A DNA stretch of 64,000 nucleotides, from the NCBI RefSeq assembly GCF_024707545.1, contig NZ_CP062229.1, positions 5,499,501-5,563,500 on the forward strand. The letters are read 5' to 3'. How positions within the stretch are numbered: position 1 is the first letter of the stretch; each line of letters opens with the position of its first letter. The position numbers and the translations under genes were made by a program. Origin of the DNA: Mesorhizobium onobrychidis. Lineage in GTDB: Bacteria > Pseudomonadota > Alphaproteobacteria > Rhizobiales > Rhizobiaceae. The notes beneath the pieces were generated by a model. That model searched no databases, had not been told where the DNA came from, and worked only from the letters and a program-made list of their open reading frames with translations. Below, piece after piece: positions 8,810 through 18,253 of the stretch.

Positions 8810-11572
8810 CTATTCGAAGGAATAGGTGAAACCTCCTTCGGAAGCTCCGACAGTAACCTTCGTCATCTTTTCGCCCTCGAGCGACCGGTTCAGCACGCCG
8901 CGGCTCAATTCCGGCAGAAGCGTGTTTGTCAAAATGGCGTCGATCATTCGCCCGCCGGATTCGATCTCGGTGCAGCGGGCCTTGACCAGATCCATGACAC
9001 CGTCACCGATCACCAACTCGGCATCGTTGCTTGAACGCAGCCGGCGGGCGATCTTGGCGAACTGATGGCGGGTGATTGCCTCGATCATCGTGTCCGAGAG
9101 CGGGTAGTAGGGGATGGTTACCACCCGGCCAAGGAAGGCCGCGGGAAAAACCTTCAACAGCGGGGCGCGTAACGCTGTGTCGAGATCGTCGAGCCCCGCC
9201 CGTACGGTGCCGCTACTGGTCCGGTCCATGATGACTTCGGAGCCAACGTTCGAGGTGAGCAGGATCAGCGTGTTTTTGAAATCGATCCGCCGGCCTTCAC
9301 TGTCGTCCATCATCCCCTTGTCAAAGACCTGGAAGAAGATTTCATGCACGTCCGGATGCGCCTTCTCGACCTCGTCAAGCAGGATCACCGAATAGGGCTT
9401 GCGCCGGACCGCCTCGGTCAGGATGCCGCCCTTGCCGTAGCCGACATATCCGGGCGGCGCGCCCTTCAAGGTAGAGACCGTGTGCGCCTCCTGGAATTCG
9501 GACATATTGATCGAAATGAGGTTCTGCTCGCCGCCATAGAGCGTCTCGGCCAGGGCCAGCGCGGTTTCGGTCTTGCCGACGCCCGAGGGACCGCAGAGCA
9601 GAAAAACCCCCACCGGTTTTTCGGGCGCGCCGAGCCCGGCCCGGCTGGTCTGCACGCGCTTGGCAATCATTTCCATGGCGTGATCCTGACCGACTACGCG
9701 TTCGGACAGAGTGGCGGCAAGCCGCAGTGCCTTTTCGGTCTGGCTCGACAGCATCCGGCCAGTGGGGATGCCGGTCCAGTCCTGTACCACGGCCGCCACG
9801 GCGTTGCGGTCGACCGACGGCAGGATCAGCGGCGTCTCGCCCTGCGCTTGCGCCAGTTCAGCCATCAGTTCCCGCAGCCGCGCGAGATCGGCAGCCGGAT
9901 CGGGTGGAGAAGAACCGGCAGTGGCCGTTTGATCCGCATCGGTTTCAGGTGTTTCGATCTCTGGCGTTTCGATCTCGGGCACGTCGGCGCCTGCGGTTTC
10001 GGCGACCTCCGGAGTCTCCACCGCATCGAGCGGCACACCCTCGCCGCGCAGCCTGGCGCGTAATTCGAGTATCTCGCCAACCAGCGCCTTTTCCCGATCC
10101 CAGCGTTGCTGCGCGGCAGCAAGCGTGAGTTCGGTCTCGGCAAGCCCCGTTTCGACCCGAGCTTGCCGGTCGGCCACGTCGATGCCGATCGCTGCCTCGC
10201 GGCCGATGATGCCGCCCTCGACCTCCAGCGCCTGGCGGCGGCGCATAATGTCCTCCACCTCGGCAGGGGTGGCATGCTGCGAAATGGCGACGCGGGCGCA
10301 GGCGGTGTCGAGCAGGCTCACGGCCTTGTCGGGCAGTTGCCGCGCCGGGATGTAGCGGTGGGACAGGCTGACCGCCGCCTCGATCGCCTCATCGAGTATC
10401 TGCACCTTGTGATGCTGCTCGAGGACACCGGCGACGCCACGCAGCATGAGGACAGCCACCGCTTCCGACGGCTCGTCTATCTTGACGACCTGGAAACGGC
10501 GAGTGAGCGCCGGATCCTTCTCGATATGCTGCTTGTACTCGGCCCAGGTTGTTGCCGCGATCGTGCGAAGCTCACCGCGCGCCAGCGCCGGCTTCAGCAG
10601 ATTGGCGGCATCGCCGGTTCCTGCCGCGCCGCCGGCGCCGATCAAGGTGTGCGCTTCGTCAATGAAGAGGATGACCGGCGTTTCGGAGGATTGCACCTCG
10701 TCAATGACCGCCTTCAGCCGTTTTTCGAATTCGCCCTTTACGCTTGCGCCCGCCTGCATCAGGCCGACATCGAGCATGCGCACGCTGACGCCCTGCAGCG
10801 TCGGCGGCACGTCGCCCTCGGCAATGCGCAACGCAAAGCCCTCGACGACCGCGGTTTTGCCGACCCCGGCCTCGCCGGTCAGGATTGGGTTGTTTTGCCG
10901 GCGTCGCATCAGGATATCGACGATCTGCCTGATCTCGGGATCGCGCCCGACGACCGGATCGATCTTGCCGTCGAGGGCGCGCTGGGTCAGGTCGGTTGCA
11001 TACTTCGCCAGCGCCGAATCCCCGCCCGGAGCCCGCCGCGGTGTTTCGGAGGCGGGAACCGCAGTCGAGGCGCCAGCTTCGAGTGAACCCTCCATGACAT
11101 CTGCGAAACGCGCGATGACGGCCTGCGCATCGATCTTGTCGAATTCGCTGCTGATCTTTGACAGCAGCCCTTCCAGCACCGGCGTCTTCAGGCAGGCGAG
11201 CAGAATATGCGCACTGCGGACTTCCTCGACGCTGAATTCCAGCCCCGCCAGGCTCCAGGCTTCCTGGATGGCGTGAAAGATATGATCGGAAAATTCCTCG
11301 ATTGAAGTGGCGCCATAAGGCAGCTTGTCGACGGCGCGGGTCATATCGGCCGTGAGCCGGCTCGCATCCACCCCGGCGTCTGCCAGTATCAGTTGAACAT
11401 CCGAGCGCTCGGAAAGCACCAGTTGCTCGACGAAGTGAACGAGCTCGACGTAGGGATTGCCGCGCAGTTTGGCGGTGTCTGCCGCAGCCTTGAAGGCGCG
11501 CAAACAGACAGGGTTGAGCTTGCCGACCAGTTCCTTGCGTTTGAAGCTCTGCGACGACCGGCGCTGTTCCAT
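8810..11572 (-). CDS. tssH: T6SS AAA+ ATPase TssH (ClpV)
   Basis: 920-residue double AAA+ unfoldase that disassembles the contracted TssB/TssC sheath. Residues 1-165 form the ClpN domain that reads the sheath. Walker A 1 is GEAGVGKT (233-240) with Walker B ILFIDEAHT near 301, and the second module has GPSGVGKTETAL and a Walker B-type VILLDEVEKAH. Between the modules is an acidic Glu/Thr/Pro-rich linker of about 40 residues with short repeats (EIETPEIETPE), longer than usual. The start at 11572 is chosen because GGAGGA lies about 10 bases upstream; an in-frame start 14 codons earlier lacks this. It is divergent from tssA with 334 bases between them. Confidence 0.97.
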   Translation of the reverse strand: MEQRRSSQSFKRKELVGKLNPVCLRAFKAAADTAKLRGNPYVELVHFVEQLVLSERSDVQLILADAGVDASRLTADMTRAVDKLPYGATSIEEFSDHIFHAIQEAWSLAGLEFSVEEVRSAHILLACLKTPVLEGLLSKISSEFDKIDAQAVIARFADVMEGSLEAGASTAVPASETPRRAPGGDSALAKYATDLTQRALDGKIDPVVGRDPEIRQIVDILMRRRQNNPILTGEAGVGKTAVVEGFALRIAEGDVPPTLQGVSVRMLDVGLMQAGASVKGEFEKRLKAVIDEVQSSETPVILFIDEAHTLIGAGGAAGTGDAANLLKPALARGELRTIAATTWAEYKQHIEKDPALTRRFQVVKIDEPSEAVAVLMLRGVAGVLEQHHKVQILDEAIEAAVSLSHRYIPARQLPDKAVSLLDTACARVAISQHATPAEVEDIMRRRQALEVEGGIIGREAAIGIDVADRQARVETGLAETELTLAAAQQRWDREKALVGEILELRARLRGEGVPLDAVETPEVAETAGADVPEIETPEIETPETDADQTATAGSSPPDPAADLARLRELMAELAQAQGETPLILPSVDRNAVAAVVQDWTGIPTGRMLSSQTEKALRLAATLSERVVGQDHAMEMIAKRVQTSRAGLGAPEKPVGVFLLCGPSGVGKTETALALAETLYGGEQNLISINMSEFQEAHTVSTLKGAPPGYVGYGKGGILTEAVRRKPYSVILLDEVEKAHPDVHEIFFQVFDKGMMDDSEGRRIDFKNTLILLTSNVGSEVIMDRTSSGTVRAGLDDLDTALRAPLLKVFPAAFLGRVVTIPYYPLSDTMIEAITRHQFAKIARRLRSSNDAELVIGDGVMDLVKARCTEIESGGRMIDAILTNTLLPELSRGVLNRSLEGEKMTKVTVGASEGGFTYSFE

Positions 11573-11906
11573 CGAACCTGCTCCTCCAATCTGCCAGCCA
11601 ATAAACTGCCACATAAGCAGCGACTTGACAAAGAGCGTTATGGACGGGGCGACCGGGTGCTCGATTCAGTCGACTTCTTCCGTCCCAGCAAAAGCCCACG
11701 CCATCGGCTACAAACAGCCATATAATGCCCGCCTCTTTGCGATAGATTCACATACAGGGTTCGACAATCGCGCCACCGATTTCGGGCTCCGGGACCCGGC
11801 TTGCAAGCTCCCATTAAGATTGAGCAGCAACTAAATTGTGGTAAAGTGTCGCGGTGTGGTAACGTTGCGTTACGCACGGCACAAGGGCCGCTTGCTGGGG
11901 GTTGGT
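11573..11906. promoter_or_regulatory. tssH/tssA divergent control region with inverted repeat
   Basis: 334 bases separate the two divergent T6SS operons. A perfect inverted repeat GTAACG-TTG-CGTTAC occupies 11859-11873, 33 bases before the tssA GTG, and could bind a regulator. A weak sigma-70-like pair, TTGAGC at 11820 and TAAAGT at 11842 (16-base spacer), lies just upstream of it. A sigma-54-like pattern was considered but its spacing is wrong. Assignment as an operator is inference. Confidence 0.3.
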
Positions 11907-13076
11907 GTGATTGATCTCGCACTCTGGCTGAATCCGCTGGACGGTGAAAATCCGTCAGGGGAAGATTTGCGCAACGATCCAGCCTTTCATGAGCTGGAGC
12001 GTCTGACGGAACAGCAGAAAAAGGTCGAGTATCAAGGGAACGCCAAGTTAGAAGTTGCCGTTCCGATCGACTGGTCCACCGTGCTCACCAAGGCCGAAGA
12101 GCTGCGTCCACACGGCCGGGACCTGCGCCTCCTCGTCATCGTTACGCGTGCTCTGGCCAACGAGTATCGGCTGGCCGGGCTGGCTGAGGGCCTGACCCTC
12201 ATAGCGCAGACCTTCGATCAGCACTGGGCAACCATGCACCCGGCCCTGCGGTCCGGTGCTACGCCGCGCGACGCCGCACTGCGCCGCATCAATGCGCTGA
12301 CTGACCTCCAGAACAGTCAGGATGGCCTGCTCAAGGATTTGCGGAAAATGACGTTTTTCGCGCCGCGTGCAATCGGCCCGATCCTCGGCGAGGATCTGGA
12401 GAAGGGCGCGCTCGACGAGCGTGTCATGCTTCAGGAAGCGGCCTCGGGACTGAACGCGACCGAAAAGGCGGCTCTGGCGAGCGCGCACAGCCAATTGGTG
12501 AACCGGGTGCGCAGCGCATGCGTCGCACAGATCGATCAGGCCGGCGCGGAGATGACGTCGCTCTTTGCCAATGCGCGCGCCGCGATCGCGGCGCTCGAGG
12601 CGGTGGAGACCGCCCTCAATGCCCGCATCGAGGGCAGCGGCGCCACCGTTCCAGAATTAAAGCGGTTTCTGCAGCGTTTGCTGACGACCCTCGAACGAAA
12701 CTCGGCCGCCGGCGCCACCGCGAATGGCGCCGCAAAGCCTGTTTCGGCGCCTGCAGAACCAGCAACGCCTGTTCGAAACGGTAATGGAGCCGATACGATG
12801 GCAAGTATGGCAAGTTACGCGGAACCGAGCACGGGGCTCCCTGATCGGATTTCCTCGCGCGACGACGTCGTGAAATGCCTCGACCTCGTCGTCGCCTTCT
12901 ATGACCGCACCGAACCGTCGAGCCCGATCCCGCACCTTGCCCGCCGCGTGCGCCGGATGGTGCATATGGATTTTGTTGAACTGATGGAAGATCTCGCCCC
13001 GTCGGGGCTGAAGGAATTCCGGCTTCTTGCCGGCGTTCCCGATGCCAAGAAGACGGCTCAGAAGGATGAAAGGTAA
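11907..13076 (+). CDS. tssA: T6SS protein TssA (ImpA N-terminal domain family)
   Basis: 389-residue TssA homologue. The N-terminal ImpA_N domain is recognisable from IDLALWLNPLDGENPSGEDL, and the following segment contains the LTxLAEELRPHGRDLRL-type helix that is common to the family. TssA primes and caps sheath-tube polymerisation at the baseplate/membrane complex. The GTG at 11907 is preferred because family members begin at this point; the reading frame stays open to 11838 but the extra residues do not look like protein. The C-terminal part includes a short Ala/Pro-rich linker and a final domain (VVKCLDLVVAFYDRTEPSSP). It is the first gene of the main operon and ends six bases before tssB. 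Confidence 0.92.
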   Translation: MIDLALWLNPLDGENPSGEDLRNDPAFHELERLTEQQKKVEYQGNAKLEVAVPIDWSTVLTKAEELRPHGRDLRLLVIVTRALANEYRLAGLAEGLTLIAQTFDQHWATMHPALRSGATPRDAALRRINALTDLQNSQDGLLKDLRKMTFFAPRAIGPILGEDLEKGALDERVMLQEAASGLNATEKAALASAHSQLVNRVRSACVAQIDQAGAEMTSLFANARAAIAALEAVETALNARIEGSGATVPELKRFLQRLLTTLERNSAAGATANGAAKPVSAPAEPATPVRNGNGADTMASMASYAEPSTGLPDRISSRDDVVKCLDLVVAFYDRTEPSSPIPHLARRVRRMVHMDFVELMEDLAPSGLKEFRLLAGVPDAKKTAQKDER

Positions 13077-13082
13077 CAAGCC

Positions 13083-13622
13083 ATGGCAGCCGAAAGTAAA
13101 GCGAAGGTCATCGAACGAAATCGCGCACCGCGCGTGCAGATCGCCTATGACGTGGAAACCTACGGCAGCCCGACGACGATCGAATTGCCGTTCGTCATGG
13201 GCGTGATGGCCGACCTTTCCGGCGCTTCACAGACCAGGGAAGCGATGAAATCGGTACTGGACCGCTCCTTTGTCGAGACCGACGCCAACCGCTTCCCCCG
13301 TTTCATGGAGGCGCTCGGGCCGCGCGTCAAAGCCCGTGTGAAGAATACGTTGCCTCAGGCTGAGGGCGCCGAGCGGGACGAAGAGCTTGCACTCGATCTC
13401 ACCTTCACCAAAATGGGCGATTTCGCCCCGGACAAGATCGCCGAGCAAGTCCCGCAATTGGCCGAGATCCTCAAGATGCGTCGTCAGCTCGAGGAGCTGC
13501 TCGGTTTCATGGACGGCCGTGTCGACGCCGAAAAGCGCATCGCGCAACTTCTGAACAACGAGCCGCTTCTCGGCAAGATCGCCAACCAGGCATTATCCGA
13601 CGACGACAAGGTTCAGGAGTAA
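13083..13622 (+). CDS. tssB: T6SS contractile sheath small subunit TssB (VipA/ImpB)
   Basis: 179-residue sheath subunit. The N-terminus RAPRVQIAYDVETYG, followed by LPFVMGVMADLSG, is the family signature, and the length matches the usual 160-180. TssB pairs with TssC to build the contractile sheath that drives the Hcp tube. It lies between tssA and tssC with gaps of only a few bases, in the canonical order, so transcription and translation are expected to be coupled. Nothing is unusual in the sequence. Confidence 0.97.
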   Translation: MAAESKAKVIERNRAPRVQIAYDVETYGSPTTIELPFVMGVMADLSGASQTREAMKSVLDRSFVETDANRFPRFMEALGPRVKARVKNTLPQAEGAERDEELALDLTFTKMGDFAPDKIAEQVPQLAEILKMRRQLEELLGFMDGRVDAEKRIAQLLNNEPLLGKIANQALSDDDKVQE

Positions 13623-13625
13623 ATC

Positions 13626-15131
13626 ATGGCCGAACAACAAAAAACCGCAGCCGTCGCCGCTGAGGCGGAAGCCATCGACCTCGGAGAATTCAGCGGGCTC
13701 CTCGAGAAGGATTTCAAGGTCAAGAAGGACGACAGCGAGAAGCTGCAGCAACTCGTCCGTAATCTCGCGCTGGCGGCGCAGTCCCGCTCCGATACCACGA
13801 CCATCTCGTCCAACGCGATCAAGTCGATCAAGTCGCTGATATCAGGCATCGACAAGATGCTGACGACCCAGGTGAACGAGATCCTGCATGCGCCGGAAGT
13901 GCGCGAAATGGAAGGCACATGGCGCGGCCTCTGGTATCTCGTCAACAATACCGAGACGGATCAGAAGCTGAAGATCCGGGTGATGAACATTTCCAAAGTT
14001 CAGCTTGCCGACACGCTTGAAGACTATGAAGGCCAGATGTGGGATCAAAGCCCGATCTTCAAGAAGGTCTATACGGACGAGTATTCGATGCTGGGTGGCG
14101 AGCCGATCGGCTGCCTGATCGGCGCCTACGAATTCTCGAACCATCCGCGCGACGTCGGCCTGTTGCGCAACATCTCGGGCATCTGCGCCTCCGCGCATAC
14201 GCCGTTCATCGCAGCCGCCGACCCGCGGCTGTTCCGCATGGATAGCTGGCAGGAACTGCCGAACCCGCAGGACCTGCAGATGATCGTCTCGAACCCGGCC
14301 TATGCCTCGTGGCAATCGCTGCGCGAGAGCGAGGACGCGCGCTACATCGGCCTGACCATGCCACGTGTTCTGGCGCGACTGCCGTATGGCTCGGAAACCG
14401 TTCCGGTGAAGGGCTTCACTTTCGAGGAAGAAGTGCAGGCCGATCACAACAAATATGTCTGGATGAACGCCGCCTTCCCGATGGGCGTCAACATAAACCG
14501 CAGTCACAAGCTCTATGGCTGGGGCACGCAGATCCGCGGCGTCGAGAACGGCGGCACGGTCATCAACCTGCCGGTGCACTCCTTCCCCACCGACGACGGA
14601 TCGGTGGCGATGAAATGCCCGACGGAAGTCGCCATCGACGACCGGCGCGAGGCGGAACTGGCCAAGCTCGGCCTGATGCCTATCCTGCACCGCAAGAACA
14701 CCGATCTCGCAGCCTTTATCGGTGCGCATTCGCTGCAGGACGACGAGACACGTGCCGGGCGGCTGGTCGACCCCGACGCCCAGTCAAATGAACGGCTGAG
14801 CGCCAACCTGCCCTATCTTTTCCCGGTTTCGCGCTTTGCGCACTACCTCAAGGCCATTGCGCGCGACAAGATCGGATCGTTCAAGGAACGCTCCGACATG
14901 CAGATCTGGTTGACCGAGTGGATCAACCGCTACGTGCTGGCCAACCCGGCCTTCGCCGACGACAAGGCGCGCGCCAAGCGCCCGCTTGCCGCGGCCGAGG
15001 TCCAGGTCGACAGCGTGGAGGGGCGGCCGGGCTATTATAATGCCCGCTTCTATCTGCGCCCGCACTACCAGCTGGAAGGCATCAACGCCTCGCTCAGGCT
15101 GGTGTCGGAACTACCGTCCGTGAAGACTTGA
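13626..15131 (+). CDS. tssC: T6SS contractile sheath large subunit TssC (VipB/ImpC)
   Basis: 501-residue sheath subunit, the usual length. Characteristic stretches include EMEGTWRGLWYLVNNTETD, DVGLLRNISGICASAHTPFI and the C-terminal RAKRPLAAAEVQVDSVEGRPGYY segment, split here for brevity. Its N-terminal helix and C-terminal handle interlock with TssB in the sheath; ClpV later extracts it. It starts three bases after tssB and is followed by a 48-base gap before hcp, where an independent ribosome-binding site (GGTGGAGAAAG) raises expression of the abundant tube protein. Confidence 0.98.
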   Translation: MAEQQKTAAVAAEAEAIDLGEFSGLLEKDFKVKKDDSEKLQQLVRNLALAAQSRSDTTTISSNAIKSIKSLISGIDKMLTTQVNEILHAPEVREMEGTWRGLWYLVNNTETDQKLKIRVMNISKVQLADTLEDYEGQMWDQSPIFKKVYTDEYSMLGGEPIGCLIGAYEFSNHPRDVGLLRNISGICASAHTPFIAAADPRLFRMDSWQELPNPQDLQMIVSNPAYASWQSLRESEDARYIGLTMPRVLARLPYGSETVPVKGFTFEEEVQADHNKYVWMNAAFPMGVNINRSHKLYGWGTQIRGVENGGTVINLPVHSFPTDDGSVAMKCPTEVAIDDRREAELAKLGLMPILHRKNTDLAAFIGAHSLQDDETRAGRLVDPDAQSNERLSANLPYLFPVSRFAHYLKAIARDKIGSFKERSDMQIWLTEWINRYVLANPAFADDKARAKRPLAAAEVQVDSVEGRPGYYNARFYLRPHYQLEGINASLRLVSELPSVKT

Positions 15132-15179
15132 TTCGCAGCAACCACACCTTGTTCTGTTTAAAAGCGGTGGAGAAAGACA

Positions 15180-15635
15180 ATGCCAGTGAAGATTGATGGT
15201 TTTCTAAAGGTTCCGGATATCAAAGGTCCAAGCGTTCGAGACGGCCACGAGGATGAAATCGAAGTCCATGGGGTCGATTACAAGATAATCGCGCCGTACG
15301 ATCCGAATTCGCTCTCACGCCGCGGTCGTGTGTCCCTGGGCATGATCAAGTTCACCAAGCATTATGACAAGTCCTCCCCCTATCTGAAAAAGGCGCTGTT
15401 CGACAACAAGGCGCTGGACGAAGTTGTGTTCTCCGCCCGCCGGACCATCGATGGCGAGACCAGCGACTACCTGGTCGTCACCCTGACCGACGCCTCGATC
15501 ATGGAATACGACATGTCGCAGGCCGAAGACGAGGAAGACCTGATCGAGGAGGAGGTCAGCTTCGCCTACAAGAAGATCAAGTTCGTCTATGACAAGGATG
15601 ACGAAATCGAAATGGATGTCTATGTCGGCAAGTGA
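15180..15635 (+). CDS. hcp: T6SS tube protein Hcp (TssD)
   Basis: 151-residue Hcp-family protein. The beginning (MPVKIDGFLKVPDIKGPSVRDG split over residues 1-22) and the pattern SPYLKKALFDNKALDEVVF are typical of Hcp, which stacks as hexameric rings inside the sheath and is secreted. It is slightly shorter than the common 160-172 residues. It has its own ribosome-binding site after a 48-base gap from tssC and overlaps the start of tssE by about 20 bases. No C-terminal extension is present, so it is a structural rather than an effector-fused Hcp. Confidence 0.94.
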   Translation: MPVKIDGFLKVPDIKGPSVRDGHEDEIEVHGVDYKIIAPYDPNSLSRRGRVSLGMIKFTKHYDKSSPYLKKALFDNKALDEVVFSARRTIDGETSDYLVVTLTDASIMEYDMSQAEDEEDLIEEEVSFAYKKIKFVYDKDDEIEMDVYVGK

Positions 15636-16377
15636 GGCGCGGCGACCCGGCGCCGACAAGCTACAGGTCACCGGCAGTTCGCGAGCGAAACGCGAGGCGG
15701 TCCAGCCCTCTCTTTGGGACCGCCTCGTCAACGACCTGCCGGGCGTGACCTCCGAGATAGACGGGCTGCGCCAGACCTTGCAGGACGAGCTTGGTGTGGA
15801 CCGGCTGGATACCCTGCTTGCGGGCAGCACGCGGCTTATCGATGCCGACGCGGAGCTGACATCCGATCAGAAGCGGCGTCTGCAGCGCCTGGCCTTTCAG
15901 ACCCAACACCGCGCGGAGATCGAAAGCCGTGGCGTGGTCGTATCGGCCCGCGTCCTCAGGGAGGCGGTGCGGCGCGACATCGAGGCCTTGTTCAACACCG
16001 AGCGTTTCGAAGCTGTTCCGCTTCTTTCCGATTTCGAAAGCGAACAGGCCGCAGACAATCCGCCGTCGCTGGCCGATTTTCCGGAGGTGCGCCGAAGTGT
16101 GGTCAACTACGGCGTGCCTTCCTTTTCGGGCCGTTCGTCCCGCGACTTTGATCGCGAGACCCTGGCGCGCGAGATCCGCTCGGTCCTTGCCACGTTCGAG
16201 CCCCGTCTCAAGGAAAGCGCAACAAAGGTAACGGTGACCCTTGGTGACAAAAGTGTGGGCCTGAAGATCGAGATAGACGCCGTGCTGATCATGACGCCGA
16301 CGCCGGAACGCATGCGCCTGCGCACCACGATCAATCTCGATAACGGCTTGGCGCGGACCGAATTCAGGGAAAGCTGA
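15616..16377 (+). CDS. tssE: T6SS baseplate protein TssE (gp25-like), with long insertion
   Basis: About 253 residues, well above the usual 130-180 for TssE. The N-terminal SLWDRL motif is separated from the gp25-like core (LREAVRRDIEALFNT, then the ING-type strand VRRSVVNYGVPSFSG) by some 70 residues of predicted helix that are not part of the normal fold. The C-terminus (FEPRLKESATKVTV onward) matches the family. TssE nucleates the sheath on the baseplate wedge. The start is ambiguous: ATG at 15616 and ATG at 15622 both overlap the hcp end. The gene ends one base before tssF. Confidence 0.88.
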   Translation: MSMSASEARRPGADKLQVTGSSRAKREAVQPSLWDRLVNDLPGVTSEIDGLRQTLQDELGVDRLDTLLAGSTRLIDADAELTSDQKRRLQRLAFQTQHRAEIESRGVVVSARVLREAVRRDIEALFNTERFEAVPLLSDFESEQAADNPPSLADFPEVRRSVVNYGVPSFSGRSSRDFDRETLAREIRSVLATFEPRLKESATKVTVTLGDKSVGLKIEIDAVLIMTPTPERMRLRTTINLDNGLARTEFRES

Positions 16378-16378
16378 G

Positions 16379-18253
16379 ATGGATCGGGTCTTCGTAGAAT
16401 ATTACGAGGAGGAACTGACCCACATCCGCGGACTCGCGGCGGAATTTGCCGACATGCATCCGGCGGTGGCGCGCAATCTTTCGCTGGATACGGTCCCCTG
16501 CCCGGATCCGTATGTGGAGCGGCTGCTTGACGGCGTCGCTTTCCTCGCTGCGCGCACCCGGTTGAAAGTCGATGCCGAGCGTTCGCGGTTTTCACGCAGC
16601 GTCCTGGATGTCCTCTATCCCGATCTGGTTACGCCGGCGCCGGCAACGGCGATGGCAGTGTTGAAACCGGGCCAGCAGGTCCAGTCGATGATTGCCGGCC
16701 ATGTCGTCAAGCGGAACACCCGGCTGGTGTCCAGTCTGCAACCCGGCCTATCGACGCGCTGCACATTCACCACCGCGCAGGAAACGACGCTATGGCCGAT
16801 AACGATCACGTCGGTCAGCTATTTCCAGGATCGCAGCGGGTTGGCGGCGGCCGGCATAACACCAATCGGCGGTGTCGGCGGCGAGGCGGCGCTGCGTATC
16901 ACGCTGGGTCGGGCCGGAAAAGGCAAGCTCAACGAACTGGCGCTCGACCGGCTTGATCTTTATTTTGCCGGGCGCACCAAGGCGCCTTTGCTGTTCGACG
17001 CGATTTTCGGCGCCTGCTCGGCCATTGGTGCACGAGCGGAGGGCAAGGCCAATCCGCTATCGCCTTTGCCGGGACCCGAAATGGTCGGCATCAGCGACGA
17101 CGAGGCGTTGATGCCTCGTACCCGGCCGACATTCGAAGGGTACCGTCTGCTGCGCGAATATTTCATGATGCCCGAGCGCTTTCACTACGTGCGGGTTTCA
17201 GGACTGCAATCGGTCGTGCGCCGATGCGAGGCCGGGGTCGAGATCATCTTCATGTTCCGGCGTCCGGTACCCGAACTTGCCGATGTGACGCCGGCGGATT
17301 TCGAGCTCTTTGCGACGCCGATCATCAACCTCTTCGAGCGTGACTGCAACGTCATCGAGCTTGATCCGCGCAGAACGCGGCAAGTGCTGCATGCCGATCG
17401 CACGCGGGCGCGGGACTTCGAAATCTATCGGGTGACCCACGTCGAGGACGCCGACGCCGAGGGTCCCGACGCCGAAATTCCGGAGCTCTTCAGCCTGGGG
17501 CAAAACCGCAGCAATGGCTGGGTCTATTCCACCGAACGGCGGCCTCGCCGGGCCACCGAAGATGAACGGCGCGACGGGCTGACCCGCACCTCATACACCG
17601 GAGACGACGTTTTCCTATCGGTTTCACGGCCGGTCGGAAGCCCGGCGAACCGGCCGCTGAAGCGTCTCGACATCATGGCGCTTTGCACCAACCGCGATCT
17701 GCCGATCCTCGACGACAACCCTACGTTGACGCTGGAGGCAGGCGATCCGGTCGAAACGGTCCGGCTTCTCGGTGCGTTGCGCCCGCCCCAGCCGGCTATC
17801 CCGGCCGCGCTGCCGGCAGGCCCCGAAGGCGAATCCCGAGCCGACAATCTCGCCTGGCGGCTGGTGGCGCAGCTGGCGCTCAACTTTCTCAGCCTTGCCA
17901 AGGAAGGCCGCGGTATCGATCCGCTGCATGCGCTGCTCGATCTTTACGCCGACCGGGGGGATCCTAGCCTCGCCCGCAATGTGCACTCGATCGTTCGCAT
18001 CGACTCGCGGTCCGTCATCGAACGGCTGCAGATCGATGGGCCGATGTGCTTCGGACGGGGCACGGAAGTGACGCTGCATGTGGACCAGTCGGTGCTGGCT
18101 GGGCAAAGCACATTGCTGCTTTCAGCCTTGCTTGCACGGCTGTTTGCCCGTCACGCCGGAATAAACGGCTTTGTGCGGACCCGCACGCGGCTGCTGCAGA
18201 AGCAGGAGGATGTGCCATGGCCGATGACGCCCGGCAATCGCTACCTGATCTAG
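16379..18253 (+). CDS. tssF: T6SS baseplate protein TssF (VasA/ImpG)
   Basis: 624 residues, the normal size for TssF. The N-terminus FVEYYEEELTHIRGLAAEFA and the sequence FLAARTRLKVDAE are family signatures, followed by ALDRLDLYFAGRT-like and RPVGSPANRPLKRLDIMALCTNRDLP segments, shortened here. TssF forms the baseplate wedge with TssG, TssE and TssK. It starts one base after tssE, and its last 37 bases overlap the start of tssG, which has a strong AGGAGG ribosome-binding site inside tssF. It is probably translated as part of the operon mRNA without gaps. Confidence 0.97.
   Translation: MDRVFVEYYEEELTHIRGLAAEFADMHPAVARNLSLDTVPCPDPYVERLLDGVAFLAARTRLKVDAERSRFSRSVLDVLYPDLVTPAPATAMAVLKPGQQVQSMIAGHVVKRNTRLVSSLQPGLSTRCTFTTAQETTLWPITITSVSYFQDRSGLAAAGITPIGGVGGEAALRITLGRAGKGKLNELALDRLDLYFAGRTKAPLLFDAIFGACSAIGARAEGKANPLSPLPGPEMVGISDDEALMPRTRPTFEGYRLLREYFMMPERFHYVRVSGLQSVVRRCEAGVEIIFMFRRPVPELADVTPADFELFATPIINLFERDCNVIELDPRRTRQVLHADRTRARDFEIYRVTHVEDADAEGPDAEIPELFSLGQNRSNGWVYSTERRPRRATEDERRDGLTRTSYTGDDVFLSVSRPVGSPANRPLKRLDIMALCTNRDLPILDDNPTLTLEAGDPVETVRLLGALRPPQPAIPAALPAGPEGESRADNLAWRLVAQLALNFLSLAKEGRGIDPLHALLDLYADRGDPSLARNVHSIVRIDSRSVIERLQIDGPMCFGRGTEVTLHVDQSVLAGQSTLLLSALLARLFARHAGINGFVRTRTRLLQKQEDVPWPMTPGNRYLI

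Noticed and set aside
11573-11614. Longer start for tssH (14 extra codons)
   Set aside because: The GGAGGA ribosome-binding site fits the ATG at 11572, and family members begin there.
11640-11760. Sigma-54-like sequence (TGGCGTGGGCTTTTGCT on the minus strand) upstream of tssH
   Set aside because: The GG and GC elements are one base too far apart for the strict -24/-12 spacing of sigma-54.
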